6,591 bases of DNA from CAZNFR01 sp964572225 (GCA_964572225.1 CAZNFR010000137.1:1-6591); one strand, 5' to 3'. Numbered from the stretch's first letter, positions 1 to 6,591 are shown. The notes: generated by a model from the sequence alone, not told the origin. Made by a program: numbers and translations.

Positions 1-646
1 GGTAAATTATCAGGAAAAAAGGAACGATCCCAATGAAGATGTAGTGTCCGACCTATCCCCTTACCTTCATTTCGGTCAGCTTGGCGCACAGGCCGTGGCC
101 ATGCAACTCATCCGAAATCTGGAAAGAAGTGAGAATACCGAGAGCTTTCTGGAAGAACTGATCGTCAGAAAAGAGCTCTCAGACAACTACTGCCACTACA
201 ATTCCGAATACGATACCCTCCGGAGTATTCCCGACTGGGCCCGGAAAACCCTGGATGAGCACAGGAAGGATGAGAGAGAATTCATCTACCCTGAATCAGC
301 ATTTGAAGAAGCCCGAACTCATGACCCCTTATGGAATGCAGCTCAAAATGAGATGAGGGAAAAAGGAAAAATGCACGGGTATATGAGAATGTACTGGGCG
401 AAAAAAATTCTGGAATGGACCCCGGATCCCGATACCGCCCTGCAAATCGCCATTTATCTGAATGATAAATATGAGCTCGACGGAAGGGACCCGAATGGGT
501 ACACCGGTTGCGCCTGGGCCATAGCAGGGGTACATGACCGGGCATGGACAGAACGGCCTGTATTCGGAAAAATAAGGTACATGAATTATAACGGGGCCAG
601 GCGAAAATTCGACGTGGAAAACTATGTTAACACCTGGAAAGGCTAA
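1..646 (+). CDS. phr: Class II CPD photolyase (deoxyribodipyrimidine photo-lyase), C-terminal half, 5' end outside window
   Basis: This enzyme repairs UV-induced cyclobutane pyrimidine dimers using blue light and a bound, reduced FAD. The frame is open from base 2 without a start, so the gene begins upstream; the GTG at 44 is an internal Val codon, and the residues before it (RNDPNED) already fit the family. About 214 residues are present of the usual roughly 450, covering the helical FAD-binding domain. Visible class II signatures are LSPYLHFGQ, the EELIVRKELSDNYCHYN block, GYMRMYWAKKILEW, and near the end DGRDPNGYTGCAWAIAGVHD and RPVFGKIRYMN. Three Trp codons at 332-334, 395-397 and 416-418 lie 21 and 7 residues apart, the spacing I recall for Trp360, Trp381 and Trp388 of the Methanosarcina mazei enzyme, which carry electrons to FAD. 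The catalytic half looks intact, ending in TAA at 644-646. The N-terminal antenna domain cannot be judged. The family assignment is very secure. Confidence 0.95.
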   Translation, partial: VNYQEKRNDPNEDVVSDLSPYLHFGQLGAQAVAMQLIRNLERSENTESFLEELIVRKELSDNYCHYNSEYDTLRSIPDWARKTLDEHRKDEREFIYPESAFEEARTHDPLWNAAQNEMREKGKMHGYMRMYWAKKILEWTPDPDTALQIAIYLNDKYELDGRDPNGYTGCAWAIAGVHDRAWTERPVFGKIRYMNYNGARRKFDVENYVNTWKG

Positions 647-735
647 GATATCCCCAGAGTGTGGGTTTAACCCTACACCATCGGCCGAATACGGACAGAG
701 AAGTACGGATTCGAACGAAATCCCGAAACGTTCTA
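647..735. other. Non-coding patch with three short inverted repeats downstream of the photolyase
   Basis: Three small potential hairpins follow one another. Positions 659-665 pair with 672-678 (7 bp including one G-T, six-base loop). Positions 686-693 pair with 706-713 at 7 of 8 positions around a 12-base loop. Positions 713-717 pair with 729-733 around an 11-base loop. No T-run follows any of them, so a classical intrinsic terminator is not supported. The patch looks less AT-rich than the DNA after 735. It may end the photolyase transcript, be a decayed repeat, or mean nothing; no reading frame here looks like a real gene. Confidence 0.3.
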
Positions 736-828
736 TTTCTTAATATGATGTTTAAATCACTGATAATCTGACTCTTAAAAAATAGGGTCTGATTTGTGAG
801 TTGGAGTATAAAACCTTCTTTTCTTTTG

Positions 829-859
829 TTGAAAGGAATCCGATTTAATTGGTACTTTG
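829..859 (+). promoter_or_regulatory. Candidate Bacteroidota-type promoter for the permease gene
   Basis: TTG at 829-831 and TACTTTG at 853-859 are separated by 21 bases and resemble the Bacteroidota primary-sigma pattern of TTG or TTTG near -33 and TAnnTTTG near -7. The -7 element has one base fewer than consensus between TA and TTTG. Transcription would begin near 865, leaving a leader of about 25 bases before the ATG at 891. The ribosome-binding region just upstream of that ATG is AT-rich and lacks a Shine-Dalgarno sequence, which is common in this phylum. Confidence 0.4.
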
Positions 860-890
860 CATCCTTAATTGGCAATTCATATTTTCCTGA

Positions 891-3290
891 ATGTTTAGAA
901 GTTTTCTCATAGTATCCCTTCGTAACCTGATCCGACAAAAAGGATTCAGCCTCATTAACCTACTCGGACTCACCATAGCTCTGACTGTCAGTTTTCTTAT
1001 TCTTTTGTATGTACTCAGTGAATTAAGCTACGACAAATTTCACAGGGAATATGAGCGGATATACCGGGTTGCTGTAAAGGGAAACCTGGGTGATATGCCC
1101 ATCAATGTTGCCGTTACCCCGGGCGCACTGGGCCTCAACATAAAGAGAGAGATGCCCGAGGTCGAAAATTATACCATGTTTGAGCACATTACGGGTGATC
1201 AGCTTTTCAGCACCGGGGACGATAAGTTTTATGAAAACCATCTTATTTTTGCCGATACCAACTTCTTTGATATCTTCAATTTCGATTTGGTCTATGGAGA
1301 CATAAACCATGCACTGAAAGGGCCCAATTCCATTGTCCTTACTCGCGACCTCGCCCTCAAATATTTTGGAAATGTGAATCCGGTGGGTAAACAATTAAAG
1401 CTTAACAATTCTAAAAACCTTACCATTACAGGTGTTTTAGGGGATATACCCGAAGAAACACATCTGCCGGTTAAGACCCTTGTATCCTTTGAATCCCGGA
1501 TTAAAGAACAGGAGGGCCGAATGTTGGAAGACTGGGGTAGCCTGATGTACTATACTTACGTGAGACTCTCTGAAAACACAAGGCCGGAAATATTTGAAGA
1601 TAAACTAAGATCTTACCTGAACACCAAAATGCAGGATGAGTTTAAAAATATAAATATTAACATTATCCCTTATCTGCAGAGGATCAGTGACATTCATCTG
1701 AATTCAAATCTGCTTGGGGAACTGAAACCAAACAGCGACAAGAGTTATATTTATATACTGATTCTGATTGCTGCCGGGATTTTATTCATAGCCGGGATTA
1801 ATTTCATGAATCTTTCCACTGCAAGAAGTTCTCACAGGGCCAGGGAAGTGAGTATCCGTAAAATAAACGGCTCGGGTAAACATCTTCTTATCAGACAGTT
1901 TATCGGAGAATCGGTGATTTACAGCCTCATTGCATTTGTACTCTCACTTGCCATGATAGAACTTCTTTTGCCTGTATTTAACCGTATCACTCTGAAAGAA
2001 TTAAGGGTAGATTACCTTTCCAGTTTTGAATTGCTCCTTCTTTTTATGTTTATCTCCTTGTTAATGGGAATATTCTCAGGAAGTTATCCTGCATTTTACC
2101 TTTCTGCATTTAATCCCCTAACCATTCTTCAGACCAAACTGCGATCGGGCAGTTCCAACACAACCCTAAGGAACATCCTGGTTTTTTTTCAATTTTTCAT
2201 TTCAGCCGGTTTAATTTTCTCAACCCTTATGATTTTCATTCAATTGGATTTCATTCGAAAAAAAAGGCTTGGTTTTGATTCGGATAATCTGATTGCGGTA
2301 TATCTGCGAAACGACGAAATACAGGATGGAGCAACCTACCTGAAGGAAAGGGTAAAAGGACTTTCCGGGGTGGAATCTGCCAGTCTTGCTTCCTCCATCC
2401 CCGGAACCACCCTTAACGGAAGTTCATTTTTTCCTGAAGGGTATGAGAACAATCCCTGGCTCGTTTACAATTTTATGGTTGATCAGGATTTTATCCCCCA
2501 TACCTTTCGGATGGGACTCATACAGGGACGCAATTTTGATCCTTCTGTTCCCACTGACTCTAACGCAGTGATTATTAACGAAACCCTTAGGCGAATGCTT
2601 AATTGGGAGGATCCACTGGACAAAACTTTCACCGATAGTGATGTACCTGAGGAAAGCAAAAAGTTTAAGGTAATCGGCGTGGTGAGTGATTTTCATTTCA
2701 GATCCTTACACGAAGAAATTGAACCCACCATGCTGCATTTCCGGATGGAGGATCCGGGTTTTCTGATTATTCGTTTAAAAAGTGGAAATATTCAGGCTTC
2801 CATCAGAGATATTTCGGCACTGTGGAATGAACTCAATCCTGAGCTTCCCTTCGACTTCGAATTTGTGAATGAGAACTTTGAAAACCTTTATTCCTCCGAA
2901 AAAAAGTTAAGCAGCCTGCTAACATACCTCTCGCTTTTCGCCATATTTATTGCCACTCTGGGATTGCTGGGACTGGTTTCCTTTACGGCCGAACAAAGAA
3001 CGAAGGAGATCGGGATCCGAAAAGTTATGGGAGCCAGCCTTCTTTCGATTTCAAAAATGTTATCGCTTGATTACCTCAGGCTGATCCTGCTGGCAAATAT
3101 CCTTTCTTTTCCCGTAGGTACCCTTTTTATGAGAACCTGGCTGCAGTCCTTTTCCTATCACTCTTCCATTCCGGCCTGGCTGTATCCGCTAACCCTTTTG
3201 ATTACCCTCATCCCCGCGCTTTTAATCCTAAACTATCAAACCCTGAAAACGGCGAACACCAATCCGGTGAATGCCCTTCGGTATGAATAG
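891..3290 (+). CDS. ABC transporter permease, MacB/FtsX type (type VII-like), two-half protein
   Basis: This is an inner-membrane permease of the MacB/FtsX superfamily, whose members use a separate cytoplasmic ATPase to drive export or mechanical work on envelope substrates. The 799-residue protein has two similar halves. TM1 lies at about 21-43, followed by a MacB-like periplasmic domain to about 280. TM2-TM4 lie near 285-308, 336-362 and 379-400. The second half has TM5 near 429-452, a second periplasmic domain, and TM6-TM8 near 677-699, 727-750 and 761-780. The cytoplasmic coupling motif appears as REVSIRKINGSG at 318-329 and RTKEIGIRKVMGAS at 703-716; the second copy is closer to consensus. 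Length and the MFRSFLIVSLRNLIRQKGFS start are typical of Bacteroidota members, supporting the ATG at 891. No ATPase or adaptor gene is in the window, so the substrate cannot be inferred. A multidrug, lipoprotein or peptide role would be a guess. Confidence 0.93.
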   Translation: MFRSFLIVSLRNLIRQKGFSLINLLGLTIALTVSFLILLYVLSELSYDKFHREYERIYRVAVKGNLGDMPINVAVTPGALGLNIKREMPEVENYTMFEHITGDQLFSTGDDKFYENHLIFADTNFFDIFNFDLVYGDINHALKGPNSIVLTRDLALKYFGNVNPVGKQLKLNNSKNLTITGVLGDIPEETHLPVKTLVSFESRIKEQEGRMLEDWGSLMYYTYVRLSENTRPEIFEDKLRSYLNTKMQDEFKNININIIPYLQRISDIHLNSNLLGELKPNSDKSYIYILILIAAGILFIAGINFMNLSTARSSHRAREVSIRKINGSGKHLLIRQFIGESVIYSLIAFVLSLAMIELLLPVFNRITLKELRVDYLSSFELLLLFMFISLLMGIFSGSYPAFYLSAFNPLTILQTKLRSGSSNTTLRNILVFFQFFISAGLIFSTLMIFIQLDFIRKKRLGFDSDNLIAVYLRNDEIQDGATYLKERVKGLSGVESASLASSIPGTTLNGSSFFPEGYENNPWLVYNFMVDQDFIPHTFRMGLIQGRNFDPSVPTDSNAVIINETLRRMLNWEDPLDKTFTDSDVPEESKKFKVIGVVSDFHFRSLHEEIEPTMLHFRMEDPGFLIIRLKSGNIQASIRDISALWNELNPELPFDFEFVNENFENLYSSEKKLSSLLTYLSLFAIFIATLGLLGLVSFTAEQRTKEIGIRKVMGASLLSISKMLSLDYLRLILLANILSFPVGTLFMRTWLQSFSYHSSIPAWLYPLTLLITLIPALLILNYQTLKTANTNPVNALRYE

Positions 3291-3296
3291 TTATTA

Positions 3297-3360
3297 ACTT
3301 GTTTATTTTAAAGGGATTTGTAATGACTTTTTTTATATCTTGCATTAATCCCTAACAAGT
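3297..3360 (+). promoter_or_regulatory. Nested inverted repeat in the gap before the response-regulator gene
   Basis: Three left arms match three adjoining right arms. ACTTGTT at 3297-3303 pairs with AACAAGT at 3354-3360, GGGAT at 3313-3317 with ATCCC at 3348-3352, and TAATG at 3321-3325 with CATTA at 3343-3347. All 17 pairs are Watson-Crick. The right arms are continuous except for one base at 3353, while the left arms are split by 9 and 3 unpaired bases. The loop, 3326-3342, contains a T7 run. The structure ends six bases before the ATG at 3367, so in RNA reading through from the permease it could cover the translation start. It is not a classical terminator, because no T-run follows the stem. 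Whether it forms or matters is inference. Confidence 0.4.
3317..3343 (+). promoter_or_regulatory. Weak candidate promoter for the receiver-kinase pair
   Basis: TTTG at 3317-3320 and TATCTTGC at 3336-3343 resemble the Bacteroidota -33 and -7 elements. The spacer is only 15 bases, shorter than usual, and the -7 box has one T fewer than TAnnTTTG. If it is used, transcription would begin near 3350 and the leader would be under 20 bases. It overlaps the nested inverted repeat, so a transcript from it would contain only part of the right arms. Confidence 0.25.
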
Positions 3361-3366
3361 AGTTGC

Positions 3367-3813
3367 ATGTCTGAAAACGAAATTGTCGAAATTCTCCTGG
3401 TGGAAGATAACGACGAGGATGCAGATTTAACAATGCGTTCGTTGAAAAAACAAAATCTTGCCAACAAGGTAAAGCGCGTTTATGATGGTGCAGAGGCCCT
3501 TGATTTTCTCTTCGGAAGAGGTGAATATTCATCCCGGAACATCAAGGTGAAACCCAGGTTGGTCCTGCTCGACCTGAAAATGCCCAAGCTAAACGGAATC
3601 GAAGTCCTCAAAGCCATTCGTAGCGATGAGCGCACAACCAATATACCGGTGGTTGTGATGACTTCCTCCAATGAGGAACGAGATATAACTGAAAGTTATA
3701 ATTACGGGGTGAACAGTTATATCGTAAAACCTGTGGATTTTCCAAAATTTGCGGAAGCAGTTACTGAAGTAGGATTTTACTGGCTGGTTCTTAATCAACC
3801 TCTAACGAATTAA
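3367..3813 (+). CDS. Stand-alone response regulator receiver, CheY/Rcp1-like
   Basis: This 148-residue cytoplasmic protein is a single receiver domain with no attached output domain. The phosphorylation pocket is complete: acidic pair E13/D14, phospho-acceptor D69 in LLDLKMPKLNG, T99 in VVMTSS, aromatic switch Y118 and conserved K121 in YIVKP. The expanded segment between helix 2 and strand 3 (about 46-62, FLFGRGEYSSRN) is the feature that sets Rcp1-like regulators apart from plain CheY; in cyanobacteria Rcp1 takes phosphate from a phytochrome kinase. The C-terminal helix ends FYWLVLNQ, also typical of that group. The ATG at 3367 is the only sensible start and has no Shine-Dalgarno sequence. 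Six bases separate its stop from the following kinase gene, so they are probably co-translated. A phosphorelay shuttle or regulator acting through protein contacts is likely; the partner sensor is not established. Confidence 0.93.
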   Translation: MSENEIVEILLVEDNDEDADLTMRSLKKQNLANKVKRVYDGAEALDFLFGRGEYSSRNIKVKPRLVLLDLKMPKLNGIEVLKAIRSDERTTNIPVVVMTSSNEERDITESYNYGVNSYIVKPVDFPKFAEAVTEVGFYWLVLNQPLTN

Positions 3814-3819
3814 TGTCCT

Positions 3820-6087
3820 ATGATTCGAATACTCCTGATTGAAGATTATCCGGAGGATGCGGGTTTGTTGAAAAGGGAACTCCGGAAGCAAAATCTGGAA
3901 TTTGAGTTAAAAATTTCAGATAATCTCGAAAATATGGAAAAACTCCTTATCGAGTTTAATCCGGAAGTGATTCTTGCCGATTATAATCTCAATGGTTTTA
4001 CCGGACTGGATGCACTTTCCATCGTTAAAAAGTATAATCTGGACATTCCTTTCATCATTGTTTCAGGACAGATAGGTGAAGAAACCGCTGTACAGGCAAT
4101 GAAAGAGGGAGTGCATGATTATATTATGAAGGGAAAGCTCACCCGCCTGGGTGTTGCCATAGAAAGAGAACTGAGGGAGGCTAAGATTCGGGCCCAGCGA
4201 AAGGAACAACAGGAAAAACTACTCCTTTCGAACCTGATCCTTAAAAACTCGAACGACGCAATTTTTATAACCACAGAAAAAGGCGACTTTATCGATATAA
4301 ATGATTCTTTTCTGAAAATTTTCAACATTCCCACAGAAAAATCAGACAGAATAAATATTTCAGACATTTTCCCTTCAGGGGAAGTAAGCAGAATCCGAAA
4401 TGACCTGGAAACCAAAGGCCAATTCCGTTCCGTTATTTCATTCAATGTTTCTGAGCTCTCCAGAGATCTTGATTGTAGTGGATTCCGACTTGAAGGATCT
4501 GATTTTGATCAAGAAGATAAAGATGTTTTTATTTGTCGCGATATAACCGAACTAAAGCAAGCGGAAAAATCTCTCAAAAAATCAGAACTGGAAAAAAGTC
4601 TCATCCTTAATTCCACAGATGAACTTTTTGCATTTATTGGACCCGATTTGAAAATTAAATGGGTTAACCAGGCATTTGCTCAGGAGTTTAAACTGGATCC
4701 GGATAAACAGGAAAACACGCCCTGTTTTCATATTTGGCATAAGCTAAATAAACCTTGTGAAAACTGTCCGGTGGTTACCAGTATAGCAGAAAAAGTGAAT
4801 GCCATAACCGAGATCCGGGGAAGTAATAACAAAACCTGGCAGTTGAAAACTTATCCTGTCATACAGTCGGGCGAACTGATTGGCGTAGTAGAAGTTGCGC
4901 AGGATATAACCCAAAGAAAGATCTGGGAGGAGGAAATCATAGAGGCCCGGAAGAAAGCAGAAGAAAACGACCGTCTAAAATCAGTTTTTCTCTCCAATAT
5001 GTCCCACGAAATTCGCACTCCCCTCAATGGCATCCTTGGATTTGTGGATTTTCTCAGAAACAAGGAAATTGAGGAGCGCTCACGCAACCATTATCTGGAC
5101 ATTATCCAAAACTCCGGCAATCATCTCCTGAATGTGATCAATGATATCATTGAGTTTGCCAGAATCGAAGCTAATAAGATTGAGATCAAAGCCGAACCCT
5201 GCAATCTGTATGAAGTTTTTCTTGAAATATTTGAGATGTACCAGATGAGTCCACCGGTAGTAAATCCGGAACTTCAACTTATTCTCGATATCCCCGAAAA
5301 TGATGATAATTCAAAAATCTGCACAGATGAAATCCGGATAAGACAAATTATAACAAATTTGTTAAACAATGCCTATAAATTCACCAATGAAGGAAGCATC
5401 CGTTTTGGTTACAGCTTAGAAGCGCAAACGGTTAAGTATTTCGTTTCTGATACAGGAATTGGCATTCCCGATAAATTCCGAAATCAGATTTTTGAAAGAT
5501 TCAGGCAGGTAGATGAGAGCGATACCCGTTCCAAAGGTGGAACCGGTCTGGGACTTACCATTTGTAAAAACCTGATTCAGCTGATGGATGGTGAAATTTG
5601 GGTGGAATCGGATGAAGGTAAGGGTTCGGCTTTTTATTTTACTCATCCCTTAAAGGAAATTACTCCTGTAAACTGCGGCAACTCCTTTCCCGATGAAAAT
5701 AATCATGTCTTGGGAAATCTGAACGATGTGAAGATCCTGGTCGCAGAAGATGATGATACCAACTTTTTCCTCCTCCAGGAAACTCTGGAGCCTATGGGAG
5801 CAGTAATAATCCGTGCGGTAGACGGACACCAGGCTGTGGAACTTTTCAGGAAGTACCGTGACTTCAGTGCCGTTCTGATGGATATAAAACTTCCGGTCAA
5901 GGATGGTAAGGAGGCTTTCCGGGAAATCAATTCCCTGGATCCGGATGTACCGGTAATTGCACAAACGGCTTTTGCACTTCAACATGATGAAAAAGAACTG
6001 CTTGCACTGGGTTTTCACGATTATATAGCCAAACCCATCAAACCCAATTATCTGCTGGAGAAACTATCAAAGTTTATCAGAGCCTGA
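3820..6087 (+). CDS. Cytoplasmic hybrid histidine kinase, REC-PAS-PAS-HisKA-HATPase-REC
   Basis: This 755-residue sensor kinase has no membrane segment or signal peptide. An N-terminal receiver (1-115) has E8/D9, acceptor D54, S82 and K104, with the VSGQIGEETAVQAMKEG motif. Two PAS domains lie near 134-247 and 258-367; each ends in a DIT motif, and charged linker helices follow each. HisKA (about 386-452) has phospho-acceptor H396 in SHEIRTPLNG. The ATPase domain (about 496-611) shows the N-box NLLNNAYKFT (513-522), DTGIGIP (544-550), FERFRQVD and GGTGLGL (573-579). A C-terminal receiver (about 639-752) has E643/D644, D688, T716 and K738. All key residues are intact, so kinase activity and internal phosphotransfer are expected. 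The N-terminal receiver probably lets another kinase control this one. PAS2 contains C302, H307, C313 and C316, a possible metal or redox site. The ATG at 3820 is chosen because it begins the receiver's first strand; the ATG at 3813-3815 is out of frame and soon stops. Confidence 0.95.
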   Translation: MIRILLIEDYPEDAGLLKRELRKQNLEFELKISDNLENMEKLLIEFNPEVILADYNLNGFTGLDALSIVKKYNLDIPFIIVSGQIGEETAVQAMKEGVHDYIMKGKLTRLGVAIERELREAKIRAQRKEQQEKLLLSNLILKNSNDAIFITTEKGDFIDINDSFLKIFNIPTEKSDRINISDIFPSGEVSRIRNDLETKGQFRSVISFNVSELSRDLDCSGFRLEGSDFDQEDKDVFICRDITELKQAEKSLKKSELEKSLILNSTDELFAFIGPDLKIKWVNQAFAQEFKLDPDKQENTPCFHIWHKLNKPCENCPVVTSIAEKVNAITEIRGSNNKTWQLKTYPVIQSGELIGVVEVAQDITQRKIWEEEIIEARKKAEENDRLKSVFLSNMSHEIRTPLNGILGFVDFLRNKEIEERSRNHYLDIIQNSGNHLLNVINDIIEFARIEANKIEIKAEPCNLYEVFLEIFEMYQMSPPVVNPELQLILDIPENDDNSKICTDEIRIRQIITNLLNNAYKFTNEGSIRFGYSLEAQTVKYFVSDTGIGIPDKFRNQIFERFRQVDESDTRSKGGTGLGLTICKNLIQLMDGEIWVESDEGKGSAFYFTHPLKEITPVNCGNSFPDENNHVLGNLNDVKILVAEDDDTNFFLLQETLEPMGAVIIRAVDGHQAVELFRKYRDFSAVLMDIKLPVKDGKEAFREINSLDPDVPVIAQTAFALQHDEKELLALGFHDYIAKPIKPNYLLEKLSKFIRA

Positions 6088-6088
6088 G

Positions 6089-6591
6089 CTAATCCGTGAA
6101 GGGAGTCCTCATACGGAATTCGTCAAAATCCGGCTGTTCTATAACTTTTCGGACTTCAAATTCATACCCGGGCAGGTATTTAACGAGGTACATACCCCGG
6201 TTTTCAAATCCGCCATATTCAGAAAATCGGTGAAACTCATATTCCGGAAGCAGGGATGCATAATTTACCTCGTTTAACCTGAGCAGGAATCTTCGCTCAT
6301 ACCGGCTCAAAAGGTAGAGAAAGTAATAGCTAATGTCAAAACCGGCAAAAGCATAGCTGCATCCCTTCTTCGTTTTCAAAAGAGGTTCTGCTTTAAAATT
6401 TTCCCTGAAATTCTGCAGAAAATGCTCCACTTCCGCATCTTCATAACTATAATAGTAAGGGCTCAGGAATCTGGCATTTAATTCATGAAGATAGGTGACT
6501 AGGTTATCAAGTTCTGCCCAATGGGCCATCCCGAATACCTCAATATTGAAATCCCTGAGCTTAAAATACAACTGAGTAATTACCGCACTCA
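6089..6591 (-). CDS. Periplasmic-binding-protein-like protein (Bacteroidota LysM/PBP1 type), C-terminal part, 5' end outside window
   Basis: The frame stays open to the right edge, with SAVITQ preceding the TTG codon at 6569-6571, so that TTG is an internal Leu and the real start lies beyond 6591. About 166 residues remain. Motifs I recognise from the C-terminal lobe of Bacteroidota proteins annotated as LysM-domain or amino-acid ABC transporter substrate-binding-like (type 1 periplasmic-binding fold) are LRDFNIEVFGMAHWAEL, the LNARFLSPYYYSYEDAEVEHF block, FAGFDISYYFLYLLSRY, and EYGGFENRGMYLVKY near the end. In those proteins an N-terminal LysM region is expected, but it is out of view here. 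The fold suggests ligand or cell-wall-associated binding in the periplasm; no ligand is known to me. The stop, the complement of 6089-6091, faces the kinase stop with one base between. Assignment is by remembered motif pattern, so the family is likely and the function open. Confidence 0.7.
   Translation of the reverse strand, partial: SAVITQLYFKLRDFNIEVFGMAHWAELDNLVTYLHELNARFLSPYYYSYEDAEVEHFLQNFRENFKAEPLLKTKKGCSYAFAGFDISYYFLYLLSRYERRFLLRLNEVNYASLLPEYEFHRFSEYGGFENRGMYLVKYLPGYEFEVRKVIEQPDFDEFRMRTPFTD

Noticed and set aside
44..46. GTG as the start codon of the photolyase.
   Set aside because: The frame is open to base 2, and the upstream residues RNDPNED match the family just before the LSPYLHFGQ motif, so the gene starts outside the window.
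703..725. The stretch GGATTCGAAC looks like the complement of a tRNA T-arm (GTTCGAATCC), hinting at a minus-strand tRNA or an attachment-site remnant.
   Set aside because: The flanking bases do not form a T-stem (only about three of five pairs, one of them a wobble), and no acceptor stem or CCA end follows.
627..938. A 103-residue minus-strand open frame spanning the gap before the permease.
   Set aside because: It overlaps the ends of two well-supported genes, has no recognisable domain, and covers hairpin and promoter-like DNA.
2182..2265. A T8 run (2182-2189) and an A8 run (2258-2265) inside the permease gene, which could allow phase variation by slippage.
   Set aside because: Both runs encode normal residues (Phe-rich membrane segment, Arg-Lys-Lys). 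The gene is in frame throughout, and runs of this length are common in AT-rich membrane-protein genes.
5650..6018. A 122-residue minus-strand open frame opposite the kinase C-terminal receiver.
   Set aside because: The forward frame encodes an intact receiver with all catalytic residues; the reverse frame shows no domain.
6569..6571. TTG as the start codon of the minus-strand gene at the right edge.
   Set aside because: The same frame continues without a stop to base 6591 and the family is normally much longer, so the gene is cut by the window edge.

Overview
The window looks like an ordinary chromosomal stretch of a Bacteroidota bacterium. The evidence is a large two-half MacB/FtsX-type permease that carries no ATPase domain, a C-terminal domain typical of Bacteroidota LysM/periplasmic-binding-like proteins, starts without clear Shine-Dalgarno sequences, promoter candidates of the TTG...TAnnTTTG kind, and a one-piece cytoplasmic hybrid kinase. 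The protein style suggests a marine or sediment Bacteroidales/Marinilabiliales-like organism, but that finer placement is only an impression.

Layout, left to right. Positions 1-646 (+) hold the C-terminal half of a class II CPD photolyase, cut by the left edge. Positions 647-890 are non-coding: a patch of small hairpins, then AT-rich DNA with a candidate promoter. Positions 891-3290 (+) encode a complete 799-residue ABC transporter permease. A 76-nt gap follows, holding an unusual nested inverted repeat. Positions 3367-3813 (+) encode a stand-alone CheY/Rcp1-like receiver. Six bases later, 3820-6087 (+) encodes a 755-residue soluble hybrid histidine kinase with order REC-PAS-PAS-HisKA-HATPase-REC. 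On the opposite strand, with one base between the two stops, 6089-6591 encodes the C-terminal part of a periplasmic-binding-protein-like protein, cut by the right edge.

The only clear functional unit is the receiver plus hybrid kinase pair. It has three receiver domains, one histidine kinase core, no membrane segment and no DNA-binding output, so it reads as part of a multi-step phosphorelay whose input sensor, phosphotransfer protein and final output lie elsewhere. The photolyase, permease and binding-like protein show no obvious link to it. I see no rRNA, tRNA, CRISPR array, insertion sequence or phage gene, and nothing I could defend as a wholly new system. The most interesting details are a possible Cys-His-Cys-Cys ligand site inside the second PAS domain of the kinase and the nested inverted repeat directly upstream of the receiver gene.
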